Shown here in pieces: positions 1 through 9,715 of a DNA stretch of 64,000 nucleotides (within the stretch, counting starts at the first letter, position 1; each line of letters starts with the position of its first letter). The notes below the pieces were generated by a model, which saw only the letters and a list, made by a program, of their open reading frames with translations, was not told where the DNA came from and did not search any database. Position numbers and translations under genes: made by a program. Origin of the DNA: Chalara sp. BL73 (lineage: Eukaryota > Ascomycota > Leotiomycetes > Helotiales); NCBI GenBank assembly GCA_918026815.1, contig CAKJVC010000123.1, positions 310,001-374,000 on the forward strand. Direction: 5' to 3'.

Positions 1-1
1 T

Positions 2-598
2 ATTTCTTCCATAGGAGTAGACTCCAATGGAATCTGCACCTGCTATATGCCAACTCAGATGCAGACAGTTTTGCAATCTACCCGCGCCTTAAACGCTGCT
101 GAAAAAAAGGGTCAGTTGGGGCCAGCCACTGGCCCAACAGTTGAAGAGGTCTATAACCTTGGTACAATCCTAGGTGCTAAAGCTATCGGTATGCAGGAAG
201 AGATTGGAAGCTTGAAAGTAGGGAAGAAGGCAGACATTGTTGTTTTTGATGGGAAAAGCCCTGGAATGATCTCAGTCGCCGAGCGCAATCCCGTTGCTGC
301 CGTGGTGCTACACAGCTCTCTGGCAGATATTCGAACTGTGATTGTTGATGGAGTGGTGAGAAAAGATGGGTACTCTCTGAGTAAGATAGTAATCCCAACA
401 GATATCACGCCGCTGAGGAGCCAGGACACCGACGCGGAAGAACAATCTGTTTGGTGGGAAGGGGTGGCTAGAGAATTAGAGCGAAGCCGGCGAAATCTGG
501 ACATAAAACGAAAGCAGATGGTCGATGGAAATACAGCCAGGCGCATGTTGATCCGGTATTTTAGCAAAGCGATGGGCCTGACACTAGGAAGCAACTGA
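2..598 (+). CDS. Amidohydrolase family protein, C-terminal part (gene runs off the left edge)
   Basis: The frame is open from base 2 to the TGA at 596-598, giving about 198 C-terminal residues, so the start lies outside the window. The first residues (SIGVDSN, then QMQTVLQSTRAL) resemble the late metal-site strand and following helix of TRZ/ATZ-type metal-dependent amidohydrolases. Further on, VEEVYNLGTILGAKAIGM, IGSLKVGKKADIVVFDG and VIVDGVVRKDG are the typical end of the TIM barrel and the small beta-sandwich shared by guanine deaminase, SAH/MTA deaminase and chlorohydrolase relatives. These enzymes hydrolyse C-N or C-Cl bonds on ring compounds, usually in the cytosol. The substrate cannot be told from this fragment. 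A basic tail of about 60 residues after the sandwich (WEGVARELERSRR onward) is seen in fungal members. No frameshift or internal stop is visible. Confidence 0.85.
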   Translation: MSSIGVDSNGICTCYMPTQMQTVLQSTRALNAAEKKGQLGPATGPTVEEVYNLGTILGAKAIGMQEEIGSLKVGKKADIVVFDGKSPGMISVAERNPVAAVVLHSSLADIRTVIVDGVVRKDGYSLSKIVIPTDITPLRSQDTDAEEQSVWWEGVARELERSRRNLDIKRKQMVDGNTARRMLIRYFSKAMGLTLGSN

Positions 599-1224
599 AA
601 ATCACCCCTCGTTAAAGATGGCATACTACATTATTCGATAATACCTCCCTAATGGAAAGCTTACGCCTTATTAGTGATCCTATAAATAATTTTAAATATC
701 TGAATATTAGTGGTAATCATGTTTTCAACCATTCCTACGTACGACATACCTCAGAGTATCACCCAGGGAAGCTTGGCGATCAAGTTCTTTATCAGTAAAT
801 TCAATGTAACATATATGTTGAACGGCTAGTATGGGTAATAGAATCATAGGATATATGTTCGAGTAGGGCGTAGGTATATGACTGTCGGACTAAAAAACAG
901 CCCAAGAAATGATAAATAGGAAGCAAAATTCCAAGAGCATAATATAAACCCTGCCTGAAAGCAAGCCACCGCCTCCAGGATGATTCTTATTTGGGCGTGG
1001 TTCCATTTCTAGTTCCGGATCCTGGATTGTAACGTCAATTCAAAGATGGCATGTCTGGCCTGGGAGATATTCTCTAGATACATAATTATTCTAGTTCTAC
1101 GATACTTTTAAATAGTATTTCGTCCAAAGATACATTCACCATATCAGGGCCACCGCAACGGCAAACGGCCCACCAATGCCGCTGATTAAAAAGGTGAGCA
1201 AACGCTTGCCCTACCATACTTTTC
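599..1224. other. Intergenic, no gene seen
   Basis: This is the 3' flank of the amidohydrolase gene followed by moderately AT-rich sequence. I see no conserved ORF, RNA gene or repeat. Confidence 0.6.
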
Positions 1225-1530
1225 ATGAACACCCAGAACTCACAGGAAACTACATGCATACAGGCCATCATCATCGGAGCCGGCCCCGCCGGCCTTACTA
1301 CAGTGCTACGCCTAAGGTAAGGGAAACAATATTCAGCCTGTGATCTACGAAATCCGCAAGCAAAATCTCTGCTCATATGATAATCATAATGCTACAATTG
1401 TCTTAATTTAGCAATCAGCTTTCGCTTAGTTGACCGAAATCTGTTACCATCCCAAGTCAGTAGACAGTACTGGGGTTTGAAGCCTTAGGGGAAATTCCAT
1501 CACCTTGCCGTGCAGCACTGTTTGTATAGG
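1225..1530 (+). pseudogene. FAD-dependent monooxygenase, decayed N-terminal remnant
   Basis: An ATG at 1225 opens a frame that, twelve codons later, reads AIIIGAGPAGLTTVLRLR. This is the dinucleotide-binding GxGxxG fold that begins flavin monooxygenases of the phenol-hydroxylase and salicylate-hydroxylase type. The frame stops at 1318-1320. In another frame the next bases read NNIQPVIYEIR, the expected second beta strand with its acidic ribose-binding residue, so a frameshift is likely. A further block at about 1470-1529 (LGFEALGEIPSPCRAALFV) may be the following segment, which is less sure. Nothing recognisable follows before the hAT transposon at 2027. I infer a broken gene; an intron of only about 20 nt at 1318 is too short to rescue it. 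Confidence 0.6.
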
Positions 1531-2018
1531 TAGGTAGTCATGCATATGATCCATGGAGAGTAGAAATAGCCTCATGCGCAAAAGTGAGACTTTTGCTCAA
1601 TTAACTTTACAGGAGCTTCATTTAAAAGCGATTGATAAATGCATCATCAACGCATTCATGTTAATAGCCTTGCATGGAAAATATCACTGAGACCTCATCT
1701 TAGCGGCGTTGTTGAAGTTTTGAGAAAGAGGATTCAAGTGTGGGTATCATACCTTGAAGTAGAATTGCGTCAATTTTGTCTTGTAGTACCCCATGAGTCT
1801 TATCGAATGAATTGAGAGCAATGATTTGTCAACCTAAAACTATATCCTTTGTAAGAAACATCGTCTGAAAATGATTGTCAATCCCGATTTTCCATATAGA
1901 AACCAAACCTCTTGTAGTCCAGTGTCTTTAAGCCAAAGAAGATCAACTATCTAAACTCAATTTGACTAGGCAATTCTCGCGGCTAACGTATCGATGAGAT
2001 AACACTTCTAGTTTCACT
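1531..2018. other. Single-copy flank of the transposon island
   Basis: No coding or repeat signal is visible here. The base composition is ordinary, and the sequence runs up to the 8-bp target duplication of the hAT element. Confidence 0.5.
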
Positions 2019-2026
2019 AATCTCGA
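2019..2026. repeat. 8-bp target-site duplication of hAT element, left copy
   Basis: AATCTCGA lies directly before the terminal CAGTGTGA of the hAT element. The identical octamer follows the right terminus at 37923-37930. Eight-base duplications are diagnostic of hAT transposition. Confidence 0.92.
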
Positions 2027-2036
2027 CAGTGTGAGA

Positions 2037-2170
2037 AATGATTTGATTACTTGATTACTGAGCCTAGTAATCAAAATCAAATCAAACCTATTTATCAGTA
2101 ATCAAAATCAAATCAAATCAAATCAGAGTAATCAATGATTACTTTGATTACTTTGATTACCGACTAATTC
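2037..2170. repeat. Subterminal TGATTA/TAATCA motif array, left end of hAT
   Basis: This stretch has many copies of TTGATTAC and GTAATCAAA in both orientations, partly as ATCAAATCAAATC runs. A matching array lies at 37785-37905. Clusters of short subterminal motifs are the usual transposase-binding sites of hAT elements. The assignment to binding is by analogy. Confidence 0.8.
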
Positions 2171-2453
2171 AGAAGGCGGTCAACCGAATTAGGAAGGCGG
2201 TGACACATTTGGGCGGCAGAATTATCGAATGTTCTAGTAATTTCGAGTTTATTTTATTACTAATTAACTAGTTACTAATTCAACGATTTATAATAAGATT
2301 TCTATTAGAAATCAAGTTAAAGAATACTTTAAAATCTTTTATTTATTTATATAAAGCCTTGTATTTTCTTTTTAACATTTTTTTTTATTTACTTTTATTT
2401 ACAATATCTTTTAAAACAATATATCTATATATATTTATATTATTACTATAAAA

Positions 2454-3083
2454 ATGTCTCAACAAGCTTAAGCCGATCGTATTATACGTTTACAAAATTT
2501 TTTAGATTTTGAGATCGATATAAATACTTAACTTAATATTTTTAAAAAAAGATTGTTTCAAAAAATACTAAATCTGCCGCAAAAAAATATTAATTTGCCT
2601 CGAACTACTACAGTTAAATGTTTACAAAAAAGTTGTAAGTAAGTATTGCTTTTTCGTAATTTAATTTTTTTATATGTTTTTATAAAAACTTTACTAATTA
2701 ATAAATAGTAAAACTTGGCAAAATCAAAAAATAAACTATTCAACAAGCAATTATATTACACACTATACTAAATTTCATAAGTTTATTAATATAAAAGCTA
2801 TAATAAACGATTCTGAGTCAAGTATATTAAAACTGTTATTGGAAAAATATTATTAAAACTAATACTAATAAATTTTTATAGATTTCGATATAGAAAAAAC
2901 TAGTCAAGCTTCGACTATAAACGATTTTTTTAATAAAAATCGAGCTTTAAAAAGACTAAAATCTCCGGAATTTGATATAACACAATTTAAAAGTTTACTT
3001 TTAAATTTTGCGATAGCAAATAATATATTTTTTCGAGCTATTACAAGTACTTTTTTTAAAAAATTATTAGATTATTTATTTTC
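2454..3083 (+). pseudogene. hAT transposase, N-terminal part (mutated)
   Basis: An ATG at 2454 begins MSQQA, then a TAA, then ADRIIRLQNFLDFEIDINT, which fits a coding start hit by C-to-T changes. Near 2890-3083 the frame reads DITQFKSLLLNFAIANNIFFRAITSTFFKKLLDYLF. This matches the block in hAT transposases where a helix and the phrase 'lpF..ve.p.F..ll' precede the catalytic core. The frame is cut by gypsy-1 at 3089 and continues at 9716. A zinc-finger (BED) segment would be expected between about 2560 and 2640, but only a CLQKSCK remnant is visible. No functional protein is possible. Confidence 0.7.
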
Positions 3084-3088
3084 GTAAG

Positions 3089-3376
3089 TGTCACGGCCCT
3101 GGCCCTATCTCGAGCTTGGCGCCAAGCACTGCAAAGCTCGGTAGAGCTTGGCCCCTGTTACCACAGGGCTCGGCGCCCCAGAGCTTGGCAACCGACGCTA
3201 CAGGGCTCGCTTACACTGGCCCCTGGCCAGCCTCCTGTATATAAAGCACTGCTTTCCTTCCCTTTTTTTGCCTGTAGTTTGTTCTCTTAGTTATAACAAT
3301 TGATAGTTGTTCATACTTTTGCATTTTTTTACTTAGATCCACGGATCGAAATCCTTGTGCAGCTTGAGTTGTTACA
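3089..3376 (+). repeat. Gypsy-1 5' LTR
   Basis: TG...CA ends and length match the 3' copy exactly. A TATATAAA box near 3238 is the likely promoter. All ten differences from the 3' LTR lie in the inner half, after about 3245, and are C-to-T or G-to-A. Confidence 0.93.
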
Positions 3377-3624
3377 TTAAAACAAACTCTACAAACTTTC
3401 CGGGGACGGAGCTTAATAATATCCCTTTCTTTTGTATTGAATCAGAACCGTGAAGACCATTCTACGACGCTACAGACGAGGTCTGTGAAGATATAGGCCA
3501 AAGTCAAAGCCTGTATACACCAACTCCAGCTTCCAGCACATACTGGTTGAGCCGCTTCTCCTAATTAGTCGAGTTGAGCTATTACTACTACTTCTTTTTA
3601 TTTTCGAATCCACTTTACAGCAAT

Positions 3625-4947
3625 ATGCCCACGACAAAAAAGAAGCTCGTCGAGAAAGGACAAGAAACGCCCTCCAAACCCTTTTCGACAGAAAGTACTT
3701 CTTTGGTTCAACTAGGCGACCGTACTACCCCTGAAGCAACGTCGTCAACTGCTACTTCTGAGGAAATGAGCCGGTCGTCAGCTAGCAAAGAACCTGAAGG
3801 AAACGTACGCAATCAATTGAATCAGCAGGTGGCTAATGTTTTAAGGACCCCTGTTCAGCTTTCAGACAGCCAGTTTCGTGTGTTACTAGAACAGTTAGCG
3901 GCCACGGGACCAAGCAACTTAGTTCTTTCAGTAGAGAAACCTTCGACTCCTCGATTACTTCGGAAACAAAGAAATGACCCAGACGCGTTACTATCAGACA
4001 GCTCATCTTCTGATAGCAACTATAGGCCTAAGTTTAGTAGGCGGCATAAGTCTCGGCCATACTCAAAAAAGCTTTCTTCGAAGCACCGAGACCCAGACTC
4101 CTTAAACGACGGCATTTCGCCTACGTACATTGCTTGGAAATCCTTATTACGAAGAAAGCTTAAAGCAAATGCGAACTGGTGGCCTACGGAACAAAAACGA
4201 ATCGATTACGTGTTCGGCTGTACTACAGGTAAAGCACAGCGTTATTTTTCGCTTCGGTATAACGAAGATAGCTTGGAACCTTGGCTTTCTGTCGACGAAA
4301 TGCTAGCTTACTTAAACACAATCTTTCGAAACCATTTTGAAGCCGAAAAAGCCGAAAACCAGTTTTACGCTTTGAAACAACAAACTGCACAAAACTTCAA
4401 TGATTTCCATACCGAGTTTGCTCGTTTAGCTGCTGTAAAGCGAGTTCCTTTCTCGACCTGGAGAAGCTATTTGTGGAGAAAGCTAAATAGAGAATTCCAG
4501 AACCGACTTTTAGCTATACACTATCAGCACTCTACGTACCAAAAACTAGTACACGAATGTCAACGGCTAAGTATTGACTTACAGGAATTCTATCGACAAT
4601 TTCTTTCTACACTAGCTCGTCAAGCTAGGCCAAATGCTGTTTCGGCTCCTAAACGTCAAAGACTCTTTCCGGCTCCGAAAGCTTACCGAGCCTTTTCGCC
4701 AGCACTTTAACGTGCTACTCCAGGCCCAGCTACAGGCCGTGACAGCACTTCTAGCCCAGCTCGTAGCCCAGCTCCGGATCATTCTCAAAGCACTTGCTTC
4801 AAATGCGGTGAAAAAGAGCATTTTGCAAGCTTTTGCTTAAATTCTCAAGCAACACTTAAAATTCAGAAAATTGAGCAAAAAAAGGCTTCAGGTGATAAAG
4901 CACAAAATGAGGCCGACGCAAATAAGTCGGAAAACGAACAGCTCTAA
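3625..4947 (+). pseudogene. Gypsy-1 gag
   Basis: The ATG at 3625 (MPTTKKKL) is preferred to the upstream TTG. The frame runs 440 codons to the TAA at 4945-4947, with one internal TAA at 4708-4710 that would be CAA before mutation. The first part is low-complexity and Ser/Thr-rich. The central part (TYIAWKSLLRRKLKANANWW to FNDFHTEFARLAAV) is a retrotransposon gag capsid domain. Near the end, CFKCGEKEHFASFC is a CCHC zinc knuckle (Cx2Cx4Hx4C) that binds template RNA. Pol begins in a different frame, so frameshifting between gag and pol is likely. Confidence 0.85.
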
Positions 4948-5690
4948 GCCAAGGCTCTTTTCTTAAGGCTCACGTGTTCGATCTTCAACAGATCGATCTA
5001 AGTTCACTAATGGCCGGCAATTCTTTTACTGTAGCATGCACTCTTCACAAAAACGGAATTGCAGTGCAGGCCAGAGCTTTAGGTGATACCGGAGCCAGTA
5101 GTTATGTTTTTATTGACACTCGTTTTGCATTAGACCTTTGTCGCATTTTCGGGTTGAAGCTTAGACGGCTTTCTCATTTTATTTATCCGAAAGGATACGA
5201 TAGTAAAAAAGGATCCCCTATTTCTCAGTACTTTTTGTTCAACATTGAGATTGATGGCCGCCGGATCTACAACTTTCCTTTACTTATTTTAGAGCTAGGC
5301 TCTCATGACATGATTCTCGGACGCAATTTTTTTGATTATTTTCGGATTTTAATTGATGTTTATTATCGACAGCTACAGTGGCCTCCAGAGTTTCTACCAG
5401 CACACACTTATTCCAGAACTATAGCTACTTACTCAAGAGACAATATTCGACTTCAGCAAGTTCAAATACAATACTAGCAGGACATGCTACGCCGAGACAA
5501 AGCAATCGCTAGAAACGACAAAAGACGCCTGGACGGCATTCAGATCAAAGCCTTGACAGTAAGCCTAGCTCAGGCTCTGCCAGCGAGAGACTGTTTGCAC
5601 GTTCAGGCCGTACAGGCTGTTCAGCAGCCGGTCGTTCAGGCTCTACAGCCAGCTGTTCAAGCTGTTCAGGCGGTTTATACTGTTCGAAAT

Positions 5691-5794
5691 GCTACAGCTA
5701 GCCAGAAGCTCGTCCCCCAGAAATCGAGCTTTGCTACAGCCAGCCAGAAGCTCGTCCCCCAGAAATCGAGCTTTGCTACAGCCAGCCGGAAGCT
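5691..5794 (+). repeat. 42-bp coding tandem repeat in gypsy-1 pol linker
   Basis: Two full 42-bp units start at 5691 and 5733, followed by a partial third at 5775. They encode ATASQKLVPQKSSF in tandem between the protease and RT. Just upstream is a Val-Gln-Ala-rich run with its own short periodicity. Confidence 0.85.
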
Positions 5795-7603
5795 TACCCG
5801 AGCTAGCGCTTACGGGCCAACCTGGGCTCGAGAAACCAGCAAAAGCCTGAAAGTCATAGCTAGTGAGCTTTCTCGCCCTTACGACTACTAGCCTGAAGCC
5901 AAGCTAGAACTTCAGCCAGGAGGCTTCGCTAAAGCAAAGGGAAATAGTCGGCTTGACAGGCCTGGCCGGCGTGCACACCTAGATATCAAAATGATTTCCA
6001 GTAACGGGTTTATATTAAACGCTCGGCAACAAAGAATCGAGCTATTTTCAATCACGTTAGACGGCCTAGACCGGATAATTGAAAATCGGAAGCAAGAACA
6101 GCAGCCTGTTGAGCTAGAAGAATCTTTGCAAAACCAAATTCCGAGCACTTACTATAGTCGCTTAGCTTTTTTCTCGAAGCAAGAATCAGACACTTTAGCT
6201 TCACACCGAAGTATCGATCACAAAATTAAGCTTACGGAAAACAATACTTTAAAGTTTTGCTATCTAAACAAGCACTCAATTGAAAAGCTTGAAACTATGC
6301 AAAACTACTTAACAGCTAATTTGAGAAAAAGTTTTGTTGTTACTAGCAAAGCTCCTTTTGCATCACCTGTTTTGTTTGCGCGGAAGTCGGACGGCTCACT
6401 TCGTTTTTGTGTCGACTACCGGAAACTGAATTCGTTAACTAAAAAAAACCGGTATTCTTTGCCGTTGATTAACGAAACGCTAGCTAGGCTAAGCAAAGCT
6501 AAAGTCTTTACAAAACTAGATATCCGCCAAGCATTTCACCGGATCCGGATTTCTCTAGAATCTGAAGAGCTTACAGCATTCCGTACTCGCTATAGCTTGT
6601 TTCAGTACAAAGTTCTACTTTTTGGCCTTACTAATGGGCCGGCAACGTTTCAAAGCTACATTAACAACACTTTTCGAGACCTGTTAAATGTAGTTTGCAC
6701 AGTATATCTTGATGACATTTTTATTTACTCTGAAAACGAGCTACAGCACGAAGCACACGTAAAGCAAGTAATCGACAGATTGCAAGCTGCCGGCTTACAA
6801 GCCGATATTAAAAAGTGTGAATTCAGTGTAAAGCGAACAAAGTACTTAGAATTCATTGTTTCGACTGACGGCATCCAAGTAAATCCAGACAAAATACGAG
6901 TAATTGCAGACTGGGAACCTCCGAAAACAGTTAAAAGAGTTCAATCTTTTCTAGGTTTTTGCAATTTCTACAGAAGGTTTATTCGAAGCTACAGCCAGAT
7001 TGCGGCACCGCTAACTCAGCTGACTCGTGCTAATCATGAGTTTGTTTTCGACAACAAGTGTACTTAAGCATTCGACAAGCTCAAAGCTATGCTAATAAGT
7101 GCTCCTTTGCTGGCTCACTACGATTTAGACAATCAGTGCATGTTGGAGACGGACGCTTCGGACACTGTAGTAGCAGCTGTGTTTTCTCAAAAAAGCCTCG
7201 ACGGTAAATGGCATCCTGTAGGGTATTTCTTTAAAACTATGGCTCCCGCGGAAACCAATTACCCAATTCACGACAAAGAAATGCTAGCTATTGTTAAAGC
7301 GTTGCAATATTGGCGTGCCGAGCTCGAAGGCACCAAAAATCACATTGAGGTAATTACAGATCACAAAGCTTTAGAATACTTTATGTCGAGCAAGCTGCTA
7401 TCAGCTAGACAAGCCCGTTGGGCTGAGATTCTTTCTCGGTACTATTTCAAAATATCTTACAAGCCCGGCAAGCACAACAAAGCCGACTCGTTGACACGAC
7501 AAAACCAGACAAAAAGCTTGGACTAAGCAAAGCGAGAGAACCGAAATCAGGCTCTTTTATCCCTAGCACAGCTTGATCCTCAGATCCTTCAAGAACTCGC
7601 CAT

Positions 7604-7735
7604 GAGCTTAGCGTCAGGCGCTGCAAAGCTCGATATAAGCTTAGCGTCAGGCACTGCAAAGCTCGATACGAGCTTAGCGTTAAGCACTGCAAAGCTCGAT
7701 ACGAGCTCAGCGTTAAGCACTGCAGAGCTCGAAGT
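7604..7735 (+). repeat. Four 33-bp tandem repeats in gypsy-1 pol, similar to an LTR motif
   Basis: The units start at 7604, 7637, 7670 and 7703 and encode an 11-residue repeat (SLASGTAKLDT-like) between RNase H and the integrase finger. Each unit resembles the LTR segment at 3112-3144 and 9446-9478. Both have the skeleton GAGCTT-GCG-CAAGCACTG followed by CAAAGCTCG. Confidence 0.85.
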
Positions 7736-9408
7736 AAACCGGGTAGCTTTGTCGTTGTCGCCAATTAAGGAACAGCTCGACTTGATCGACGAAATCCTGC
7801 AGGCCAACCGAACTGCTCAAGACTTAGATTTTGCAAGAAAGCTAGGTCAAGAAAGCAAAGGAAGCTACAGCTTAGAAAACGGGTTGCTAAAGAAAGAAAG
7901 CCGGCTTGTAGTAGCCGAATCAGTACGGACTGCTTTGATTACGGCATCACACTGTAGCTTAGCTACAGCTCACCTAGGCCAAGACAAAACAAAAAAGCTG
8001 ATTAAAGAACGGTACTACTAGCTCGGAATGGATAACGATATTAAGCGTTTTGTAAGCAATTGTCACGCTTGCCGTAGGTCTAAAGTCCCTAGAGACAAGA
8101 CTCCAGAGCTGCTGCACTCACTGCCAATACCGGACCGCCTTTGGCAGCATATATCAGTTGATTTCAAAGATATGCCTCTCGACAAAAAAAGCATGAATAT
8201 AGTATGCGTGTTTATAGACAGGCTCGGCAAACGCTCTATTTCGATCCTTTGCAACAAAACAGTCGACGCTAGAACTATAGCTCAGCTGTATTTAGTGCAT
8301 GTCTATAAGTACTATAGTCCTGCTACAACTATCGTGTCGGATCGAGGACTTCAGTTTATTTCCGCGTTTTGAGATGAGTTTTGCCGGCTTTTAAGCACAA
8401 AGCTTAAGCTTTCGACAGCATACTACTCTCAGACAGACGGTCAGACTAAAAACGCAAATCAATGGATCGATCAACGCCTTCGTCCTTTTGCCAATGCTTT
8501 TCAAAATAACTGGTCTACTTTGATTTATGCGATAAACTACGCAGCAGCTAGTTTGCCACATTACTCTACAGAGTTGTTTTCTTTTATAGTCGAGCTAGGT
8601 TATCAGCCCCGAATAGACATAAACTAGGTCCGTCTTAAAGACCTTGTCTCAGTTTCACAGCATGTTAAAAAAGCTCGGAAAAATGCTCAAGCTCATATTA
8701 AAAGAATTCACGAAGCTTGGGAATAAGCTAAAACTAGAATGGCCAAAGCTCAAAAGCAACAAGCAATACAAGCCAACAAACACCGACGACCAGTCGACTT
8801 TAAAGTCAAAAACAAAGTGTAGGTTTCGACAAAAAACTGGACTAGCGAACGGCCAAGCCGAAAACTAGGCTACTAGAATAAAGGCTTATACGAAATCACT
8901 GAACAAGTAGGTCACTCGTATCGCTTAAAGCTTTTAGAAAGCAATCAGCTTCATAACGTTTTTGCACCGGAACTCTTGCGAAAAGACTCTGGTGACCCGC
9001 TACCAGGCCAGCATCAAGAGCCTCCAGTGCCTGTAGTTTACAACCAACAACCGGAATAGGAAATCGAGCAAGTTTTGCAAAGCCGAAAGTACCGCCGAAA
9101 GCTTCAGTACCAGGTAAAATGAGTAGGCATAGATTACGACCCCGTATTCTATGATGCCGAAGGATTCAAAGGGGCGCTATACAAGCTGAAAGCTTTTCAC
9201 AACGAGTACCCTAAAGCTAAAGGTCCTCCGGCAAACCTACAATACTGGCTTGATTGCTACTTGCAGGGCAAGGAACCAGCTGATCGCCTGAATGACAATG
9301 GGTAAAGCATGCTGCGGAAGCCGGGAAGGTGGATTTCTGATTTGATTTTTGATTTTTGATTTTTACATTCCATTCTTGATCCGCCGTAGCTTGAGGGCAA
9401 GCTACACT

Positions 9409-9422
9409 GGAGGGGGGAGTAA
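9409..9422 (+). other. Polypurine tract of gypsy-1
   Basis: GGAGGGGGGAGTAA directly abuts the 3' LTR. In LTR retrotransposons this is the RNase H-resistant primer for plus-strand synthesis. Confidence 0.8.
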
Positions 9423-9710
9423 TGTCACGGCCCTGGCCCTATCTCGAGCTTGGCGCCAAGCACTGCAAAGCTCGGTAGAGCTTGGCCCCTGTTACCACAG
9501 GGCTCGGCGCCCCAGAGCTTGGCAACCGACGCTACAGGGCTCGCTTACACTGGCCCCTGGCCAGCCTCCTGTATATAAAGCACTGCTCTCCTTCCCTTCT
9601 TCTGCCTGTAGTTTGTTCTCTTAGTTATAACAATTGATAGTTGTTCATACCTTTGCATCCTTCTACCTAGATCCACGGATCGAGATCCCTGTGCAGCTTG
9701 AGTTGTTACA
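9423..9710 (+). repeat. Gypsy-1 3' LTR
   Basis: 288 bp, the apparently unmutated partner of the 5' copy. It is followed by the target duplication GTAAG at 9711-9715. Confidence 0.93.
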
Positions 9711-9715
9711 GTAAG

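Larger units (their letters stand above)
4947..9305 (+). pseudogene. Gypsy-1 pol (protease, RT, RNase H, integrase, chromodomain)
   Basis: One frame runs from about 4947 to the TAA at 9303-9305, broken by 12 in-frame stops beginning at 5475, 5889, 7065, 7524, 8019, 8370, 8625, 8724, 8820, 8874, 9057 and 9120. Visible domains in order are the protease LGDTGASS near 5080, RT with SLPLINETLARL and the catalytic YLDD near 6705, RNase H LETDASD near 7145, the integrase HHCC finger (HCSLATAHLG to CHACRRSK) near 7950-8080, the DDE core (SVDFKDM, TIVSDRGLQF), and a chromodomain at about 9055-9170. Several stops sit where the family has Trp, as in YYWxGM of the integrase and the aromatic cage of the chromodomain. 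TGG to TAG or TGA explains them. No indel was noticed, so decay is by point transitions. Confidence 0.9.
3089..9710 (+). mobile_element. Gypsy-1: Ty3/gypsy chromovirus, nearly full length
   Basis: Two 288-bp LTRs (3089-3376 and 9423-9710), each starting TGTCACGG and ending TTGTTACA, bound a 6.6-kb element with the 5-bp duplication GTAAG at 3084-3088 and 9711-9715. A purine-rich tract lies just before the 3' LTR. The order is gag with a CCHC knuckle, then aspartic protease, RT, RNase H, integrase and chromodomain, so it is a chromovirus. The LTRs differ at 10 positions. All are C/T or G/A differences with the T or A in the left copy, so the insertion is young and was mutated afterwards. It is markedly more GC-rich than elements A, B and C, and the stops in pol fall mainly at tryptophan positions. 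Confidence 0.95.

Noticed and set aside
1086..1376. 96-codon minus-strand ORF
   Set aside because: It is the antisense shadow of the FAD-binding motif readable on the plus strand from 1225.
2037..2170. Repeated TGATTA blocks as a CRISPR or satellite array
   Set aside because: The motifs vary in spacing and orientation, occur at both ends of a transposon with matching target duplication, and fit hAT subterminal repeats.
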